Source of the DNA: Sphaerochaeta halotolerans
Lineage (GTDB): Bacteria > Spirochaetota > Spirochaetia > Sphaerochaetales > Sphaerochaetaceae
DNA length: 64,000 nucleotides
Reading direction: 5' to 3'
Assembly (NCBI RefSeq): GCF_003429665.1
Contig: NZ_QUWK01000007.1
Span: 1 to 64,000, forward strand
Below, piece by piece: positions 45,197-54,720 of this stretch (position 1 is its first letter; each line of letters starts with the position of its first letter). A program made the translations under genes and the position numbers. Under the pieces are notes generated by a model, which searched no databases, was not told the origin of the DNA, and saw only the letters and a program-made list of their open reading frames with translations.

Positions 45197-45225
45197 TTGT
45201 GTCAAACACCGTGAGACAGTAGGAT
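45197..45225 (+). promoter_or_regulatory. Promoter of AEC transporter gene, leaderless type
   Basis: -35 TTGTGT (45197-45202), 17 bases, -10 TAGGAT (45220-45225), seven bases to ATG 45233. Confidence 0.45.
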
Positions 45226-45232
45226 ACTCTCC

Positions 45233-46141
45233 ATGACGCAAGCCCTTACACAGGTTGCTCTCTTTCTCTTCATCATAATCTTGGCCCAAATCCTGAAGCG
45301 GATCGGCCTGTTTACTGAGAAGGAAGGGAGCACACTCTCCAAGATCAGTTTAAATATCACCCTTCCGGCAGCTATCGTGGCTAGCTTCAATACATTCACG
45401 ATGGATTACTCTCTGTTGGTGTTGATCGGTTACGGAATTGGAGCAAACATCTTGCTTGCTTCCCTTTCCTACCTTTTTATGTGTAAGAAAAGCAATTCCC
45501 TCAAAGCATATGCACTCTTGAGTGGATCGACTTACAACGTAGGCAACTTCTCTTTCCCCTTCATCCAGTCACTGTTTGGTGCCCAAGCGTTGGTTGCCGC
45601 ATCCTTGTTCGACCTTGGCAATGCTCTGATGACCACAGGGTTGACCTACTCCCTGGCGGGTTCCGTTGCACAGGGAAAGCGACCCGAGAGAACCGACATT
45701 CTAAAGAAACTCTTCACCAGTGTTCCCTTCATTACCTATTTGGTAATGATTACACTCTCCTTTGCCCACATCAAGTTGCCTCTCTTTCTCCAAGAGTGGA
45801 TGATGGCCATAGGAAAAGCAAACCCGATCATCGCAATGTTGATGATCGGGATTATGCTTGATATTCATTTTGAGAAGAGTTGGATTAAGTATTCACTGGG
45901 ATTGCTCTCTATCCGATACGGACTGGGCATCCTGATGGCTTGGTTTTTTATCGTACATACCGATTTCAACCAGATTATCAAGACAACCCTTGTCTTTGTC
46001 GTATTCAGCCCGAGCGCAACCAGTTCAGTTGCGTTTCTTGAGAAGCTTACTGATCAGAATAAGCTTGCTTCCTTTACCTCTTCACTTTCAGTCCTGGCAA
46101 GCATTGCCAGCTTTACCATCCTCTCACTCCTGGTTGCTTAG
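45233..46141 (+). CDS. AEC-family (auxin efflux carrier-like) transporter
   Basis: 302 aa, about ten TM helices in two inverted halves. Typical are [20 protein letters not shown] in the first half and the polar break [20 protein letters not shown] (about 98-117). In the second half [19 protein letters not shown] is the equivalent break. Bacterial members export or import organic acids such as malate. The 3' end overlaps xylA by 4 bp convergently. Confidence 0.87.
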   Translation: MTQALTQVALFLFIIILAQILKRIGLFTEKEGSTLSKISLNITLPAAIVASFNTFTMDYSLLVLIGYGIGANILLASLSYLFMCKKSNSLKAYALLSGSTYNVGNFSFPFIQSLFGAQALVAASLFDLGNALMTTGLTYSLAGSVAQGKRPERTDILKKLFTSVPFITYLVMITLSFAHIKLPLFLQEWMMAIGKANPIIAMLMIGIMLDIHFEKSWIKYSLGLLSIRYGLGILMAWFFIVHTDFNQIIKTTLVFVVFSPSATSSVAFLEKLTDQNKLASFTSSLSVLASIASFTILSLLVA

Positions 46142-47466
46142 CCAAAGAGGTAGGAGTTCATGAGGTTGTTCAGGTACTCCTGCTTTCCGCTGCGCTTCTC
46201 AATCTGAACAGTACGACCGATAGCGGCAAGAGAAGCAAGATCCATGGAACCATCCTCAAACTTCTTCCCATCCCCAGCATCGAAGGAGGCATAACGATTC
46301 TTCACGAACGTATCGAACAGTCCTTCATCGATGATCTTGTGTGCAACTTCAAGGCCGAGTGCAAAGCTGTCCATACCACCGATATGTGCTATAAAGAGGT
46401 CTTCAAGGTCTGTTGAGTTACGTCGTCGCTTCGCATCGAAGTTCAAGCCACCACTACCCAATCCACCATGCCTCAAGATAACCAGCATAGCCATCGTAGT
46501 TGCATACACATCGGTCGGGAACTCATCAGTATCCCATCCGTTTATCGGATCACCCTGGTTTGCATCAACACTGCCGAGCATTCCATGGTTTGCAGAAACC
46601 AACAGATCATGGTCGAATGTGTGGCCGGCCAAGGTAGCGTGGTTGGCTTCAATATTGCACTTGAAATCCTTATCCAGACCATACTCCTTAATAAACCCGA
46701 TGGTAGTCGCAGCATCGTAGTCATACTGATGTTTGGTCGGCTCCATCGGCTTGGGCTCGATCAAGAAGGTTCCCTTGAACCCAATACTCCGCCCATAGTC
46801 TCTTGCCATGGTCAGGAATCGTGCCAAATGGTCCTGCTCTCGCTTCATATCAGTATTCAAGAGACTCATGTACCCTTCTCTACCGCCCCAGAAGACATAA
46901 TTCTGCCCACCGAGCTTCACATTTACGTCCAGGCTGTTCTTCACCTGTACAGCTGCTCGGGCTACCACGTTGAAGTCTGGGTTGGTTGCTGCTCCATTCA
47001 TATAGATGGGATGCGTAAACACATTGGCGGTATTCCAGAGCAATTTCACACCACTTGCCTTCTGCCTCGCAAGCAATTCGTCGGCAATCTTGTGAAATGT
47101 CTTCTCATATGCCACTGCATCTTCACTATCGGGGGAAGCATCCACATCGTGGAAACAATAATAGGGAGTCCCCAACTTGGTGAAGAACTCGAATGCTGCA
47201 TCGGCCTTGGCCACTGCATTTGCATAGGGATCAGACTTTCTGAAGGGGAAGTCCATGGTTGAACTACCAAAGGGGTCCGTACCATCAGCACAGAAGCTAT
47301 GCCAATAGGCAGTCGCGAAACGAAGATGCTCGGCCATCGTCTTTCCACCAATCATCTTTTTGGCATCATAATACTTGAATGCAAGGGGATTCTTGCTTCC
47401 TTTTCCCTCAAACGCAATCTTCCCAATACCCTTAAAATATTCCTGATCTCCGACAAAATACTGCAT
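46138..47466 (-). CDS. xylA: Xylose isomerase
   Basis: 442 aa. Signature segments: [14 protein letters not shown] (catalytic His and Asp), [58 protein letters not shown] (metal-binding Glu), [18 protein letters not shown] and [10 protein letters not shown]. Length fits the class II enzymes. It converts D-xylose to D-xylulose (and glucose to fructose) in the cytoplasm. It lies 8 bp after xylB in the same direction; unusually xylB is first. AGGAGG precedes the ATG. Confidence 0.96.
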   Translation of the reverse strand: MQYFVGDQEYFKGIGKIAFEGKGSKNPLAFKYYDAKKMIGGKTMAEHLRFATAYWHSFCADGTDPFGSSTMDFPFRKSDPYANAVAKADAAFEFFTKLGTPYYCFHDVDASPDSEDAVAYEKTFHKIADELLARQKASGVKLLWNTANVFTHPIYMNGAATNPDFNVVARAAVQVKNSLDVNVKLGGQNYVFWGGREGYMSLLNTDMKREQDHLARFLTMARDYGRSIGFKGTFLIEPKPMEPTKHQYDYDAATTIGFIKEYGLDKDFKCNIEANHATLAGHTFDHDLLVSANHGMLGSVDANQGDPINGWDTDEFPTDVYATTMAMLVILRHGGLGSGGLNFDAKRRRNSTDLEDLFIAHIGGMDSFALGLEVAHKIIDEGLFDTFVKNRYASFDAGDGKKFEDGSMDLASLAAIGRTVQIEKRSGKQEYLNNLMNSYLFG

Positions 47467-47474
47467 ATGTCCTC

Positions 47475-48953
47475 CTACTGAAATAAAGGCGTCATCGCCT
47501 CAACATACGATTGATAACGCTGGTATGCCTTTGCATACAACGTTCCTGCTTCCTTGTCTGGTTCACAACCCTTTGCATCATCAAAGCGTACGTGCTCAGA
47601 TGCAAGGTCCACAATCGACCCACCGCTGAGTGTCCATAGCGCCTGGAGTGCTGCGCCGAAGGCCGCACTCTCGCCAACCTTTGGAACGGAAACCGGCAAC
47701 TGCATCACATCACAGGCAATCTGTCTCCAGATGGCACTCTTTGCACCACCACCGGTGAGAATAATTCGCTTGGGAATAAAACCAAGCTCCCCGAAAGCAT
47801 CCAATCCACCCTTCATGGCATAGATGGAACTCTCCAAGGCGGCACGCGCGATATTCTCCACCTTCATATTCCCCATATCAAGGCCTGCTATCACACCCTT
47901 TCCATGTGGCAGGTTAGGCACACGTTCCCCGTTGAAGAAGGGCAGCATCGTTACTCCCTCACATCCAATTGGAGCCTTTGATGCCAAACGGTCAAGTTCC
48001 TTGACATCATAGCCAAAGAGCTGCCTCACCGATTCAGTGGTTATGGTACAGTTCATGGTACATAGCAGTGGCAGATACCCACCAGTAGAAGAACAGAAGG
48101 CTGCAAGCCTTCCCTTGCGGTCGGTAATACAGGTATCACTGTACCCGAAAAGGGTCCCACTGGTACCCATGCTCATGGTAAGATCGCCCTTTCCCACACA
48201 ACCCGTTCCAATGGCTCCTGCCATATTGTCCCCTGCTCCACAGGAGACAGGGATGCCCTCTGGTATACCAAGCTCCTTCGCAGTGGAAGGTTGCACGGAA
48301 CCTGCCGGTTGCCCTGCCTTGGTAATTGGTGGCAGCATACTGTAGAGATCACGACCATCATCCACCGCCTGCAACACTTCCCTGCTCCATGCTTTGTTCA
48401 TGACGTCAAAGAATGCAGTGCCTGAAGCATCGCCTGCTTCTGCACTATAGACACCTGTCAGATAAAAATTGATGTAATCATGGGGAAGAAGAATATGAGC
48501 CAGCTTTTCGTACGCTTCGCCCCGATGCTGCTTCAGATGGAGAATCTTGGACAAGGTATAGCCGGGGAGAATCTGGTTCCCCAACAGCTCAAACACCCTG
48601 TCTTCCCCCCCAAGTTTCTGAGTTAGTTCATCACATTGTGCTTTGGTGGAAGTATCACACCAGAGCTTGACCGGTGCAAGCACCTCTCCGTCCTTTCCAA
48701 CGGGAACAAAACCATGTTGTTGGGCAGAGACACCGATTGCAACAACCTGCTCCTTAATCTTTGGATCTATCTGGGCAAAGCAGGATCTGATTGCATCCAG
48801 ATACCATACAGCTTCTTGCTCACGCGTCCCGTCTTCACGACTCTCCAACTCATGGGAGGCACTGACGGTCAACAGGACTTGCTTCGTCTCGGCATCATAA
48901 CAGAGAACCTTGGTGCTCTGTGTGCCAGTATCAATTCCTACAACAACTTGCAT
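47475..48953 (-). CDS. xylB: Xylulokinase
   Basis: 493 aa FGGY kinase. N-terminal [43 protein letters not shown] and [17 protein letters not shown], then the ATP-binding part [14 protein letters not shown] and [20 protein letters not shown] are all present. It phosphorylates D-xylulose to xylulose-5-phosphate. The start is ATG 48953 because AGGAG lies upstream; the open frame continues to 49010. An AraC-type regulator is divergent 86 bp away and probably controls xylBA. Confidence 0.95.
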   Translation of the reverse strand: MQVVVGIDTGTQSTKVLCYDAETKQVLLTVSASHELESREDGTREQEAVWYLDAIRSCFAQIDPKIKEQVVAIGVSAQQHGFVPVGKDGEVLAPVKLWCDTSTKAQCDELTQKLGGEDRVFELLGNQILPGYTLSKILHLKQHRGEAYEKLAHILLPHDYINFYLTGVYSAEAGDASGTAFFDVMNKAWSREVLQAVDDGRDLYSMLPPITKAGQPAGSVQPSTAKELGIPEGIPVSCGAGDNMAGAIGTGCVGKGDLTMSMGTSGTLFGYSDTCITDRKGRLAAFCSSTGGYLPLLCTMNCTITTESVRQLFGYDVKELDRLASKAPIGCEGVTMLPFFNGERVPNLPHGKGVIAGLDMGNMKVENIARAALESSIYAMKGGLDAFGELGFIPKRIILTGGGAKSAIWRQIACDVMQLPVSVPKVGESAAFGAALQALWTLSGGSIVDLASEHVRFDDAKGCEPDKEAGTLYAKAYQRYQSYVEAMTPLFQ

Positions 48954-49003
48954 ACAAATCCTCTCCTTTGGTATAGCATTACCCATGGTTGGGACAAATA
49001 CCA

Positions 49004-49033
49004 TAGACAAGATTGTGAAAACATATGTATTAT
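49004..49033 (+). promoter_or_regulatory. Promoter of xylose AraC regulator, leaderless type
   Basis: -35 TAGACA (49004-49009), 18 bases, -10 TATTAT (49028-49033), then TGACTT and ATG 49040; no Shine-Dalgarno. Confidence 0.5.
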
Positions 49034-49039
49034 TGACTT

Positions 49040-49831
49040 ATGGAACTATTGGATGCGGTCTTTGTATTCCAGATGCATGAAGAACAGGAACTGCTATGGC
49101 ATCAGCGGGTGCATAATCACGAACCAGGGCAATTCGAAGTCCATTACTTTGTCAGTGGTTGTGGCACGTTCAGTAATGCCCAAAGCCGGTACACAATCTC
49201 TCCAGGGTCACTGTTTGTAACCACCGGTGGAACGGTACACGCAATCGAGGCCGACCGTCAGGCAGGTCTCACCTATTACGCTACCTTGATCAGCTGCCCT
49301 GAAGAACAGAATCTGGTAAGCAAATTGGAAAAGATGAACCCAATTCGTCTGGGCAACAACTGGCGATTCTTTTTTGAAGAGGTGAGAGACAAGGGGCTCA
49401 GCCAGTTGCGTGAGTTGCGCATCAGCGCCTGCTACCAGATGCTTGGCCTCTTGTACAACCTGGCTGCCGGCACAAAGTTGGAAGAAAACCAAGGGGAAAA
49501 TGTACATCTTGAGAAAGCCATCCGATACATGCAGCGGCATGTTTTCGACAATCTGAACCTACAGATGATTGCAGACCACGTACAACTCGATCCCTCTTAT
49601 TTTGTTCGTTTGTTCAAGAAGCGCATGAACACCACCCCAATGCGATATTACTCCAATCTTCAGCTGGAGGCGGCTCGAGCACTGCTTACCAGTACCACCC
49701 AATCCATCAAGGAGATTTCAGAAAAATTGCAGTTCTGTTCAGAATTCCATTTTTCCAAACGATTCAAGCAATCCACCGGGAGCAGCCCATCGTCTTATAG
49801 AAAGACCCATTTACAATTACTCGGCATATAA
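49040..49831 (+). CDS. AraC-family regulator, probably of xylose genes
   Basis: 263 aa. An N-terminal cupin-like sensor (HNHEPGQFEVHYFVSGCGTF and SPGSLFVTTGGTVHAIE) is followed by two C-terminal HTH motifs: LNLQMIADHVQLDPSYFVRL and SIKEISEKLQFCSEFHFSKR, ending KQSTGSSPSSYRKTH. Divergent from xylB with only 86 bp between, so it most likely activates xylBA in response to a pentose; the ligand is inferred from position. The 357 bp after it are AT-rich and gene-free up to a strong promoter. Confidence 0.87.
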   Translation: MELLDAVFVFQMHEEQELLWHQRVHNHEPGQFEVHYFVSGCGTFSNAQSRYTISPGSLFVTTGGTVHAIEADRQAGLTYYATLISCPEEQNLVSKLEKMNPIRLGNNWRFFFEEVRDKGLSQLRELRISACYQMLGLLYNLAAGTKLEENQGENVHLEKAIRYMQRHVFDNLNLQMIADHVQLDPSYFVRLFKKRMNTTPMRYYSNLQLEAARALLTSTTQSIKEISEKLQFCSEFHFSKRFKQSTGSSPSSYRKTHLQLLGI

Positions 49832-50124
49832 GGATGGAAGAAGTTACCAGACTTCTCCCACGCACCTTTTGTCAGAAGTGACAGGGCCTTTCCTTCATGT
49901 CTCTTGTCATATCATTGGGTGTGCCATAAGCAATATTTCTTCATTTATAGTCAATACATCTCAGATTTGATGTTTTTACCATGTCATAAGTAAGAACTCT
50001 TCGCTTAATCTTCTTAGAAACGTATGCAACAAGAGGTGGTTTTGGTAGATGTTATAGGTTACTTCTTCTAACATATGACATTCTCTAATTTCTTTTATTA
50101 TAAGAATTTATTTCTTTTTATATA
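49832..50124. other. AT-rich gene-free interval
   Basis: No coding frame or RNA gene is recognisable. The second half is strongly AT-rich, with many TTCTT/AAGAA runs (for example ATAAGTAAGAACTC near 49986 and TTACTTCTTC near 50060). It leads into the promoter at 50125 and may act as an upstream activating or regulator-binding region. Confidence 0.5.
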
Positions 50125-50153
50125 TTGACATCTTCTTACATCCTACATACTAT
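50125..50153 (+). promoter_or_regulatory. Strong sigma70-type promoter of small secreted protein
   Basis: Perfect -35 TTGACA (50125-50130), 17 bases, -10 TACTAT (50148-50153), with AT-rich DNA upstream resembling an UP element. Confidence 0.75.
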
Positions 50154-50165
50154 ATAGATGTAAGA
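50134..50165. promoter_or_regulatory. Inverted repeat overlapping the -10 and start site
   Basis: Perfect 9-base arms TCTTACATC (50134-50142) and GATGTAAGA (50157-50165), 14 bases apart, bracket the -10 hexamer. This is where a repressor would bind; in the RNA only the right arm would be present, so it is a DNA-level site. Confidence 0.6.
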
Positions 50166-50188
50166 TCTACTAAAAGAGGAGTAAGAAG

Positions 50189-50428
50189 ATGAAGAAGTTC
50201 AAAGCCATCATACTAACAGTCATCTTGATGACCATCTTATCTTCTGCTCTTTTTGCTGCTGGCATGCAGGAGACAGCAGTGCTCAAGTTGCGCGCCTACA
50301 TTCCTGAACGAAACACGTTTACTGCCAACGAGTTTGGATCTTTTGAAGTTGATTCAAATGCATACAACTTCTCTTACTCGATTGCAGAAGAGGGATACAG
50401 CAGAACGTTATTCGTGGTTGCAAACTAA
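50189..50428 (+). CDS. Small secreted protein, unknown
   Basis: 79 aa. Signal peptide about 1-24 (MKKFKAIILTVILMTILSSA, LFAAG), leaving a mature protein of about 55 residues: MQETAVLKLRAYIPERNTF, then short strand-like segments rich in Phe, Tyr, Asn and Ser, ending TLFVVAN. No Cys, no TM. GAGGAG is well placed before the ATG. A near-consensus promoter with a 9-base inverted repeat and a 13-bp terminator hairpin make it a monocistronic, probably highly and conditionally expressed unit. I do not recognise a family; a periplasmic or surface structural or ligand-binding peptide is possible. Confidence 0.7.
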   Translation: MKKFKAIILTVILMTILSSALFAAGMQETAVLKLRAYIPERNTFTANEFGSFEVDSNAYNFSYSIAEEGYSRTLFVVAN

Positions 50429-50470
50429 CAAACTTCGAAGCGAGTCCGGACAGACAAGCTTGCACATATT

Positions 50471-50503
50471 GAAGCCAGTGATGAGGGAAACATCACTGGC
50501 TTC
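50471..50503 (+). terminator. Strong hairpin after small secreted gene
   Basis: Perfect 13-base arms GAAGCCAGTGATG (50471-50483) and CATCACTGGCTTC (50491-50503), loop AGGGAAA. Only TATCT follows, so the stem rather than a U-tract dominates. It also lies 30 bp downstream of the convergent ribokinase end. Confidence 0.65.
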
Positions 50504-50532
50504 TATCTAGTACTGAAACTGTTGATACCTAC

Positions 50533-51417
50533 TTAGTCGAATACCTCACGGGCCAATGGAATGGATGCCATGGCCCCGGGCCGAGAGACCGCAAGACCTG
50601 CGGCTTTGCTCGCTGCACGCAAGCACTCCTTGACTGTGAAACCACGGGAGAGGGAAGCAAGATAGTAGCCGATGAAGGTATCCCCTGCAGCTGTGGTGTC
50701 CACAACCGGTGTATCATAAATACCTTCACTGATCCGTTCCTCCTTATAGCCGTAGAGGCATCCTTCTTTTCCAATCGTCAAAAGAATCTCGCTCTCAGGA
50801 TAGTCCTTTACAAGCTGCTCCAGGATATCGGAGAAATCACTGCCCTCAGGAAGATTTGCAAGATTTGCCCCTTCAATCTCGTTCACCACCAACAGATCCA
50901 AGAGACCAAGAGGAAGCTCATGCAGACTGGAATCAAAGGGGGCCAGGTTCATGCAAACCTTCATTCCGCGTTTCTTTGCCTCACGAATCAAATGCCCATT
51001 GTGGACGATCTCATTCTGAAGTACCAGCATATCACCTGAGGAGAAAAGCTTAAGTGCCTCATCAATCTCATGGGTGGTAATTGCAATATTTCCTCCCCCA
51101 TAGAGGATGATTGCATTCTGTTTTTGGCTATCAAGCTGTATCAAAGCCTGCCCTGTAGCACCTTCATACCGATGGATGAGAGAGGTATCGACCCCATAGC
51201 TCGAAAGTAATTCCAACAGGAAGACACCATCCTCCCCAATCTTTCCGGCGTGAAAAACCTCTGCACCAGCTTTTGCAAGGGCCGCACTCTGGTTTGCGCC
51301 TTTACCCCCAGCACTTTTAGCAAGGGAAGTACTCTGTAGTGTCTCCCCTCCCTTTACAATATGATCGACCGTGAAAATCAAATCAATATTGACTGAACCA
51401 TAATTCAGAAATCGCAT
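50533..51417 (-). CDS. rbsK: Ribokinase, PfkB family
   Basis: 294 aa. N-terminal FLNYGSVNIDLIFTVDHIVK, the first PfkB signature region SLAKSAGGKGANQSAALAKA, NEIVHNGHLI, and the second signature DTTAAGDTFIGYYLAS with the catalytic Asp near residue 245. It phosphorylates ribose (or a related sugar) with ATP and would complete use of ribose released by the nucleoside hydrolase. AGGAGG precedes the ATG. Downstream of and 8 bp from the cardiolipin synthase gene in the same direction. Confidence 0.88.
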   Translation of the reverse strand: MRFLNYGSVNIDLIFTVDHIVKGGETLQSTSLAKSAGGKGANQSAALAKAGAEVFHAGKIGEDGVFLLELLSSYGVDTSLIHRYEGATGQALIQLDSQKQNAIILYGGGNIAITTHEIDEALKLFSSGDMLVLQNEIVHNGHLIREAKKRGMKVCMNLAPFDSSLHELPLGLLDLLVVNEIEGANLANLPEGSDFSDILEQLVKDYPESEILLTIGKEGCLYGYKEERISEGIYDTPVVDTTAAGDTFIGYYLASLSRGFTVKECLRAASKAAGLAVSRPGAMASIPLAREVFD

Positions 51418-51425
51418 CCTTCCTC

Positions 51426-52961
51426 CTATAACAACGGGGCGGCCAGTTTCAAGACCATCCCGGTAAACTTCTTAATCCACGAGCGATTCTTTACAAAATC
51501 CATGGTGATTCTTCTACTTACATCCAACGTATTTCGTATATCAGTATGTACCTTCTGCACTACAGATGAGCCATAGAATGCCACCCCGTTTTCAAAGTGC
51601 AGGTAGAATGACCGATAATCCATATTGATTGTACCAATGATGGCAACACGGTCATCGCTGACGAACATCTTTGCATGCAAGAATCCGGGAATATACTCAT
51701 AAATTTTCACCCCAGACTCCAACAAAGGCCGGTAATTCTCCCTTGTAACAGCAAATACATACCATTTATCAGGTTTATGAGGGGTAATGATACGCACATC
51801 TACACCACTTTGGGCGGCAATCTTCAGCGCAGTGAGCATTTCATTATCGAGGATAAGATAAGGGGTCGTTATCCAGACGTACTTTTTTGCCATGCTGATA
51901 ATCTGGATGTAGGCATTTTCTGCAACATTCTCATTGTCCAACGGGTTATCAGCAAAGGGTTGGACGAACCCATCGGTCTTACAGGTAATTGTCGGACGGT
52001 AGGCATAGTAATCCATAGGTTGCCCAATAGAGAAAGCCCAGAGCTGAAGGAACATCTGGGAGAGACTCCATACAGCGTCCCCTCTAAGCTTTACTGCAGT
52101 ATCCTTCCAATGGCCGAACTTGATCTTCCGGTTGGCATACTCATCGGCAAGATTCATTCCACCGGTGTACCCTACATTGCCGTCAATAACCAAAACCTTG
52201 CGGTGGTCCCGACTGTTCGAACGGCTGTTCAGGTGGGCTTTCAATGGATTGAAGGCTACAACCTCAAGGCCCAAGGACCGAAGTTTACGGTCATAATGGT
52301 TGGGGATGTCTAAGATGGAACCAACGTCGTCATACATGAGACAGACACGCACTCCTTGCATACACTTCTCAAGGAGTACGGCAAGCACTGAATCCCAGAT
52401 TTCTCCCTCTCCGATAATGAAAAACTCGAGGAAGATGAACGTCTTGGCTTTTTTCAGCTCGAGCAAGACATCTTGCACCCAGTCCTCTCCACTTTCGAAG
52501 TATTCAACCTCAGTATTCCCCCACACAGGATATGAGCTGATATTCGCAATGTATTGTGCTTGCCTTGCCAATGTTCTTGAGTATGCCGAAAGCGCCTTCA
52601 TTGGAAGGAGGTTACTATATGCCCCACCCTCCATTCCACGTTGGTTGAGTTTCTCCAGTTCTTCAAGGCGTGCACGCAGGCGGGCATTGAGCCCACGGGT
52701 GCCAAAAAGGACATAGAACAATCCACCATACACGGGAATGGTCATGAAGATGAGCATCCAACCAATCTTATAGGCAGGGTTGAGGTCTCTTACCACTACG
52801 ACAAGGGCCATCATAATGGACAAGCCCGATAGAATTCGAATCCAGAGAGTATCATTTTGGGCAAACCCAATAATATTGATACCAATGGCAATCTGAAGGG
52901 AGATGAGAACAAGGGAGATGAAGAGTCTTCCTGTGAAGAACTTCAGTAATTTTCGGAACAT
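51426..52961 (-). CDS. cls: Cardiolipin synthase (PLD family)
   Basis: 511 aa. Two N-terminal TM helices (about 11-31 and 38-58, with the PLDc_N segment NPAYKIGWMLIFMTIPVYGG) and two HKD motifs: HRKVLVIDGNVGYTGGMNLA and HAKMFVSDDRVAIIGTINMD. It condenses two phosphatidylglycerol molecules to cardiolipin at the inner membrane. GGGGGAG precedes the ATG. Probably co-transcribed with rbsK by chance of position. Confidence 0.93.
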   Translation of the reverse strand: MFRKLLKFFTGRLFISLVLISLQIAIGINIIGFAQNDTLWIRILSGLSIMMALVVVVRDLNPAYKIGWMLIFMTIPVYGGLFYVLFGTRGLNARLRARLEELEKLNQRGMEGGAYSNLLPMKALSAYSRTLARQAQYIANISSYPVWGNTEVEYFESGEDWVQDVLLELKKAKTFIFLEFFIIGEGEIWDSVLAVLLEKCMQGVRVCLMYDDVGSILDIPNHYDRKLRSLGLEVVAFNPLKAHLNSRSNSRDHRKVLVIDGNVGYTGGMNLADEYANRKIKFGHWKDTAVKLRGDAVWSLSQMFLQLWAFSIGQPMDYYAYRPTITCKTDGFVQPFADNPLDNENVAENAYIQIISMAKKYVWITTPYLILDNEMLTALKIAAQSGVDVRIITPHKPDKWYVFAVTRENYRPLLESGVKIYEYIPGFLHAKMFVSDDRVAIIGTINMDYRSFYLHFENGVAFYGSSVVQKVHTDIRNTLDVSRRITMDFVKNRSWIKKFTGMVLKLAAPLL

Positions 52962-53020
52962 AGCTACTCTCCCCCTTGGCAGAAGAGTATAGCATTTCAG
53001 TCATAGGTAGGCAAAGCCTC

Positions 53021-53548
53021 TTACTTGTGCATTGAGAATTCACATCCGCAGTAGTGCTGACGATAAAGTCCCAACTCCTTGCTTAAACGTACACTTTTCT
53101 CAAATCCACCTTTCTTCTTGAAATCGATTTGCTCAAACCCAGGGAATTGTTCACCAACGCTGAATATGCGTTTACTGTTCTTGAATCGGCTTACCGTCAA
53201 AGTGGTGGTGAAATGTCTGAACCCTAGCTCCTCTGCTTTGAGAGAAGCCTCCTTCAAGTTGAAGGCGAAACACAGGCTACACCTGGTCTCCCCTTCTCTT
53301 TCACCTTCGTGTCCTTTGACACTCTCCAACCAACGTTCGTGGTTGTAGTGTTCGTGAATTACTTGCAAGGAGTAGGTACGTGCCACCTTCTCCAGCGCAT
53401 CATAGCGTCTCTGCACTTCTTCCAGGGGGTAGATATTGCTATTTGAAAAGTACAGGACAGGGTTCCACCCATCCTCAAGAAGTCTCTCGATGCTGGCGGT
53501 ACTGCAGGGGCCGCAACAAGCATGTACCAGTATGTCTTTCTCTTCCAT
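53021..53548 (-). CDS. queH: Epoxyqueuosine reductase QueH
   Basis: 175 aa. LVHACCGPCSTASIERLL holds the paired cysteines, ETRCSLCFAFNLKEAS the next pair and the C-terminus YCGCEF the last, the Cys pattern of QueH (formerly DUF208). It reduces epoxyqueuosine to queuosine in tRNA. The start is ATG 53548: it has no Shine-Dalgarno but lies 6 bases below a promoter -10. The frame is open to 53878, but that extension overlaps the divergent TPR gene and does not resemble the family. Confidence 0.92.
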   Translation of the reverse strand: MEEKDILVHACCGPCSTASIERLLEDGWNPVLYFSNSNIYPLEEVQRRYDALEKVARTYSLQVIHEHYNHERWLESVKGHEGEREGETRCSLCFAFNLKEASLKAEELGFRHFTTTLTVSRFKNSKRIFSVGEQFPGFEQIDFKKKGGFEKSVRLSKELGLYRQHYCGCEFSMHK

Positions 53549-53554
53549 AAGCTC

Positions 53555-53584
53555 AGCATACGGCAAACCATAATGAACTTGCAA
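53555..53584 (-). promoter_or_regulatory. Promoter of queH, leaderless type
   Basis: Minus strand: -35 TTGCAA (53584-53579), 18 bases, -10 TATGCT (53560-53555), then GAGCTT and ATG 53548. Confidence 0.45.
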
Positions 53585-53635
53585 CCACCCGTCTTTCTGT
53601 GTAGAGTACAATCGTTGAAGGGAGGTCCCAACACT

Positions 53636-54718
53636 ATGAATCGAAAGAAGAATCTTGGCTTGTGGCTTACGTTGTTGATTGTGGTACTCATAGCAGTCAT
53701 CGATATTCCGACATACAGCAAATTCCTCTTGATAGCCCTCGTCTTGGGCTCCCTGCTGTACTACAGACGGAGCATCATCTATTACATCAGGGGAAACAGC
53801 AAGATTACCAGCAAGAATGAGAAAGATTGGCAGTATGCATGGCCTCTCTATCGCAAGGCAATCAAAGCTGGGTTGCAAAAACCCTTTGTCATTACCGCAG
53901 CAAGTATGTTCCTACAACGTGGCGATGCAGAGGAAGGCAAACAGATCATTGAAGACTACCTTGCCTCTGGGGAGGGGCGAGATGAAAACCTCGACAATGT
54001 TGCGAAGACTATGGTCAGTATGGCCTATTGGATCAACGGAGATCTTGATAAAGCAATTGAATGTGTAAAGGAAGTCCACGAGAATGGGTATCGAGATAAG
54101 AACCTGTTCATCAACTACACTACCTATGCCTTGGCGGCAGGCGATCTGGAGAAGGCGGAACAGTTGCTTGATGAGGCTGGGCAATTGGAGTACAGCAGCC
54201 CGGGCATCAGAGATAGTCGTGGTTGGTTGTTCCTGCTTCGAGGAAAATGGGAGGAGGCGGATGCACTCTTCGAGGAACTGATCGAAAAAGGGCCTCGTTT
54301 TCCAGAGCCTTATGTGCACCATGCACAGGTAAAGATTCACTTTGGTCAGGTAGGGGATGCTATCGAATTACTAAAGAAGGCGTTGGATGCACGGTTTGCA
54401 AATACTTCAGGGTTCAGCAAGGAAATTATCCAAGGGATGATAGAAGGCTTGGAAAACCCAGATACTCGGAGAAAATGTGCTCTGGAGATAGACCGCGACA
54501 CCATTTCAGTAGCAGTAGGGCAAAGCCCCAAATCAATCGAGGAGACATTCCCTCCAGAGGAAGGGTATGTACTGGATGGGTTTGCTAAACCCAAGAAGCA
54601 AAAGAAAAGCGCTCCCAAGCAGCAAGAAAAAACGCCGGATGAGAGCGATAATCAATCCCCCAATACCGACCTCACGGAAGAGGACTTGGAATACATAAGA
54701 AAGCACAACCTTGAGTAG
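53636..54718 (+). CDS. Membrane-anchored TPR-repeat protein
   Basis: 360 aa. Two N-terminal TM helices (about 7-25 and 27-42) precede tetratricopeptide-like helix pairs from about 60 to 260, for example TMVSMAYWINGDLDKAIECV, NYTTYALAAGDLEKAEQLLD and HHAQVKIHFGQVGDAIELLK. The C-terminal 90 residues are low-complexity and charged (KPKKQKKSAPKQQEK). Probably an assembly scaffold facing the cytoplasm. Start at ATG 53636, 10 bases after GGGAGGT; the longer frame to 53522 overlaps queH. Converges on the patatin gene with a 2-bp gap. Confidence 0.82.
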   Translation: MNRKKNLGLWLTLLIVVLIAVIDIPTYSKFLLIALVLGSLLYYRRSIIYYIRGNSKITSKNEKDWQYAWPLYRKAIKAGLQKPFVITAASMFLQRGDAEEGKQIIEDYLASGEGRDENLDNVAKTMVSMAYWINGDLDKAIECVKEVHENGYRDKNLFINYTTYALAAGDLEKAEQLLDEAGQLEYSSPGIRDSRGWLFLLRGKWEEADALFEELIEKGPRFPEPYVHHAQVKIHFGQVGDAIELLKKALDARFANTSGFSKEIIQGMIEGLENPDTRRKCALEIDRDTISVAVGQSPKSIEETFPPEEGYVLDGFAKPKKQKKSAPKQQEKTPDESDNQSPNTDLTEEDLEYIRKHNLE

Positions 54719-54720
54719 TA

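Noticed and set aside
53549-53878. 110-residue N-terminal extension of QueH.
   Set aside because: It overlaps the divergent TPR gene and its promoter region and does not resemble QueH, which starts just before the CCGPC motif.
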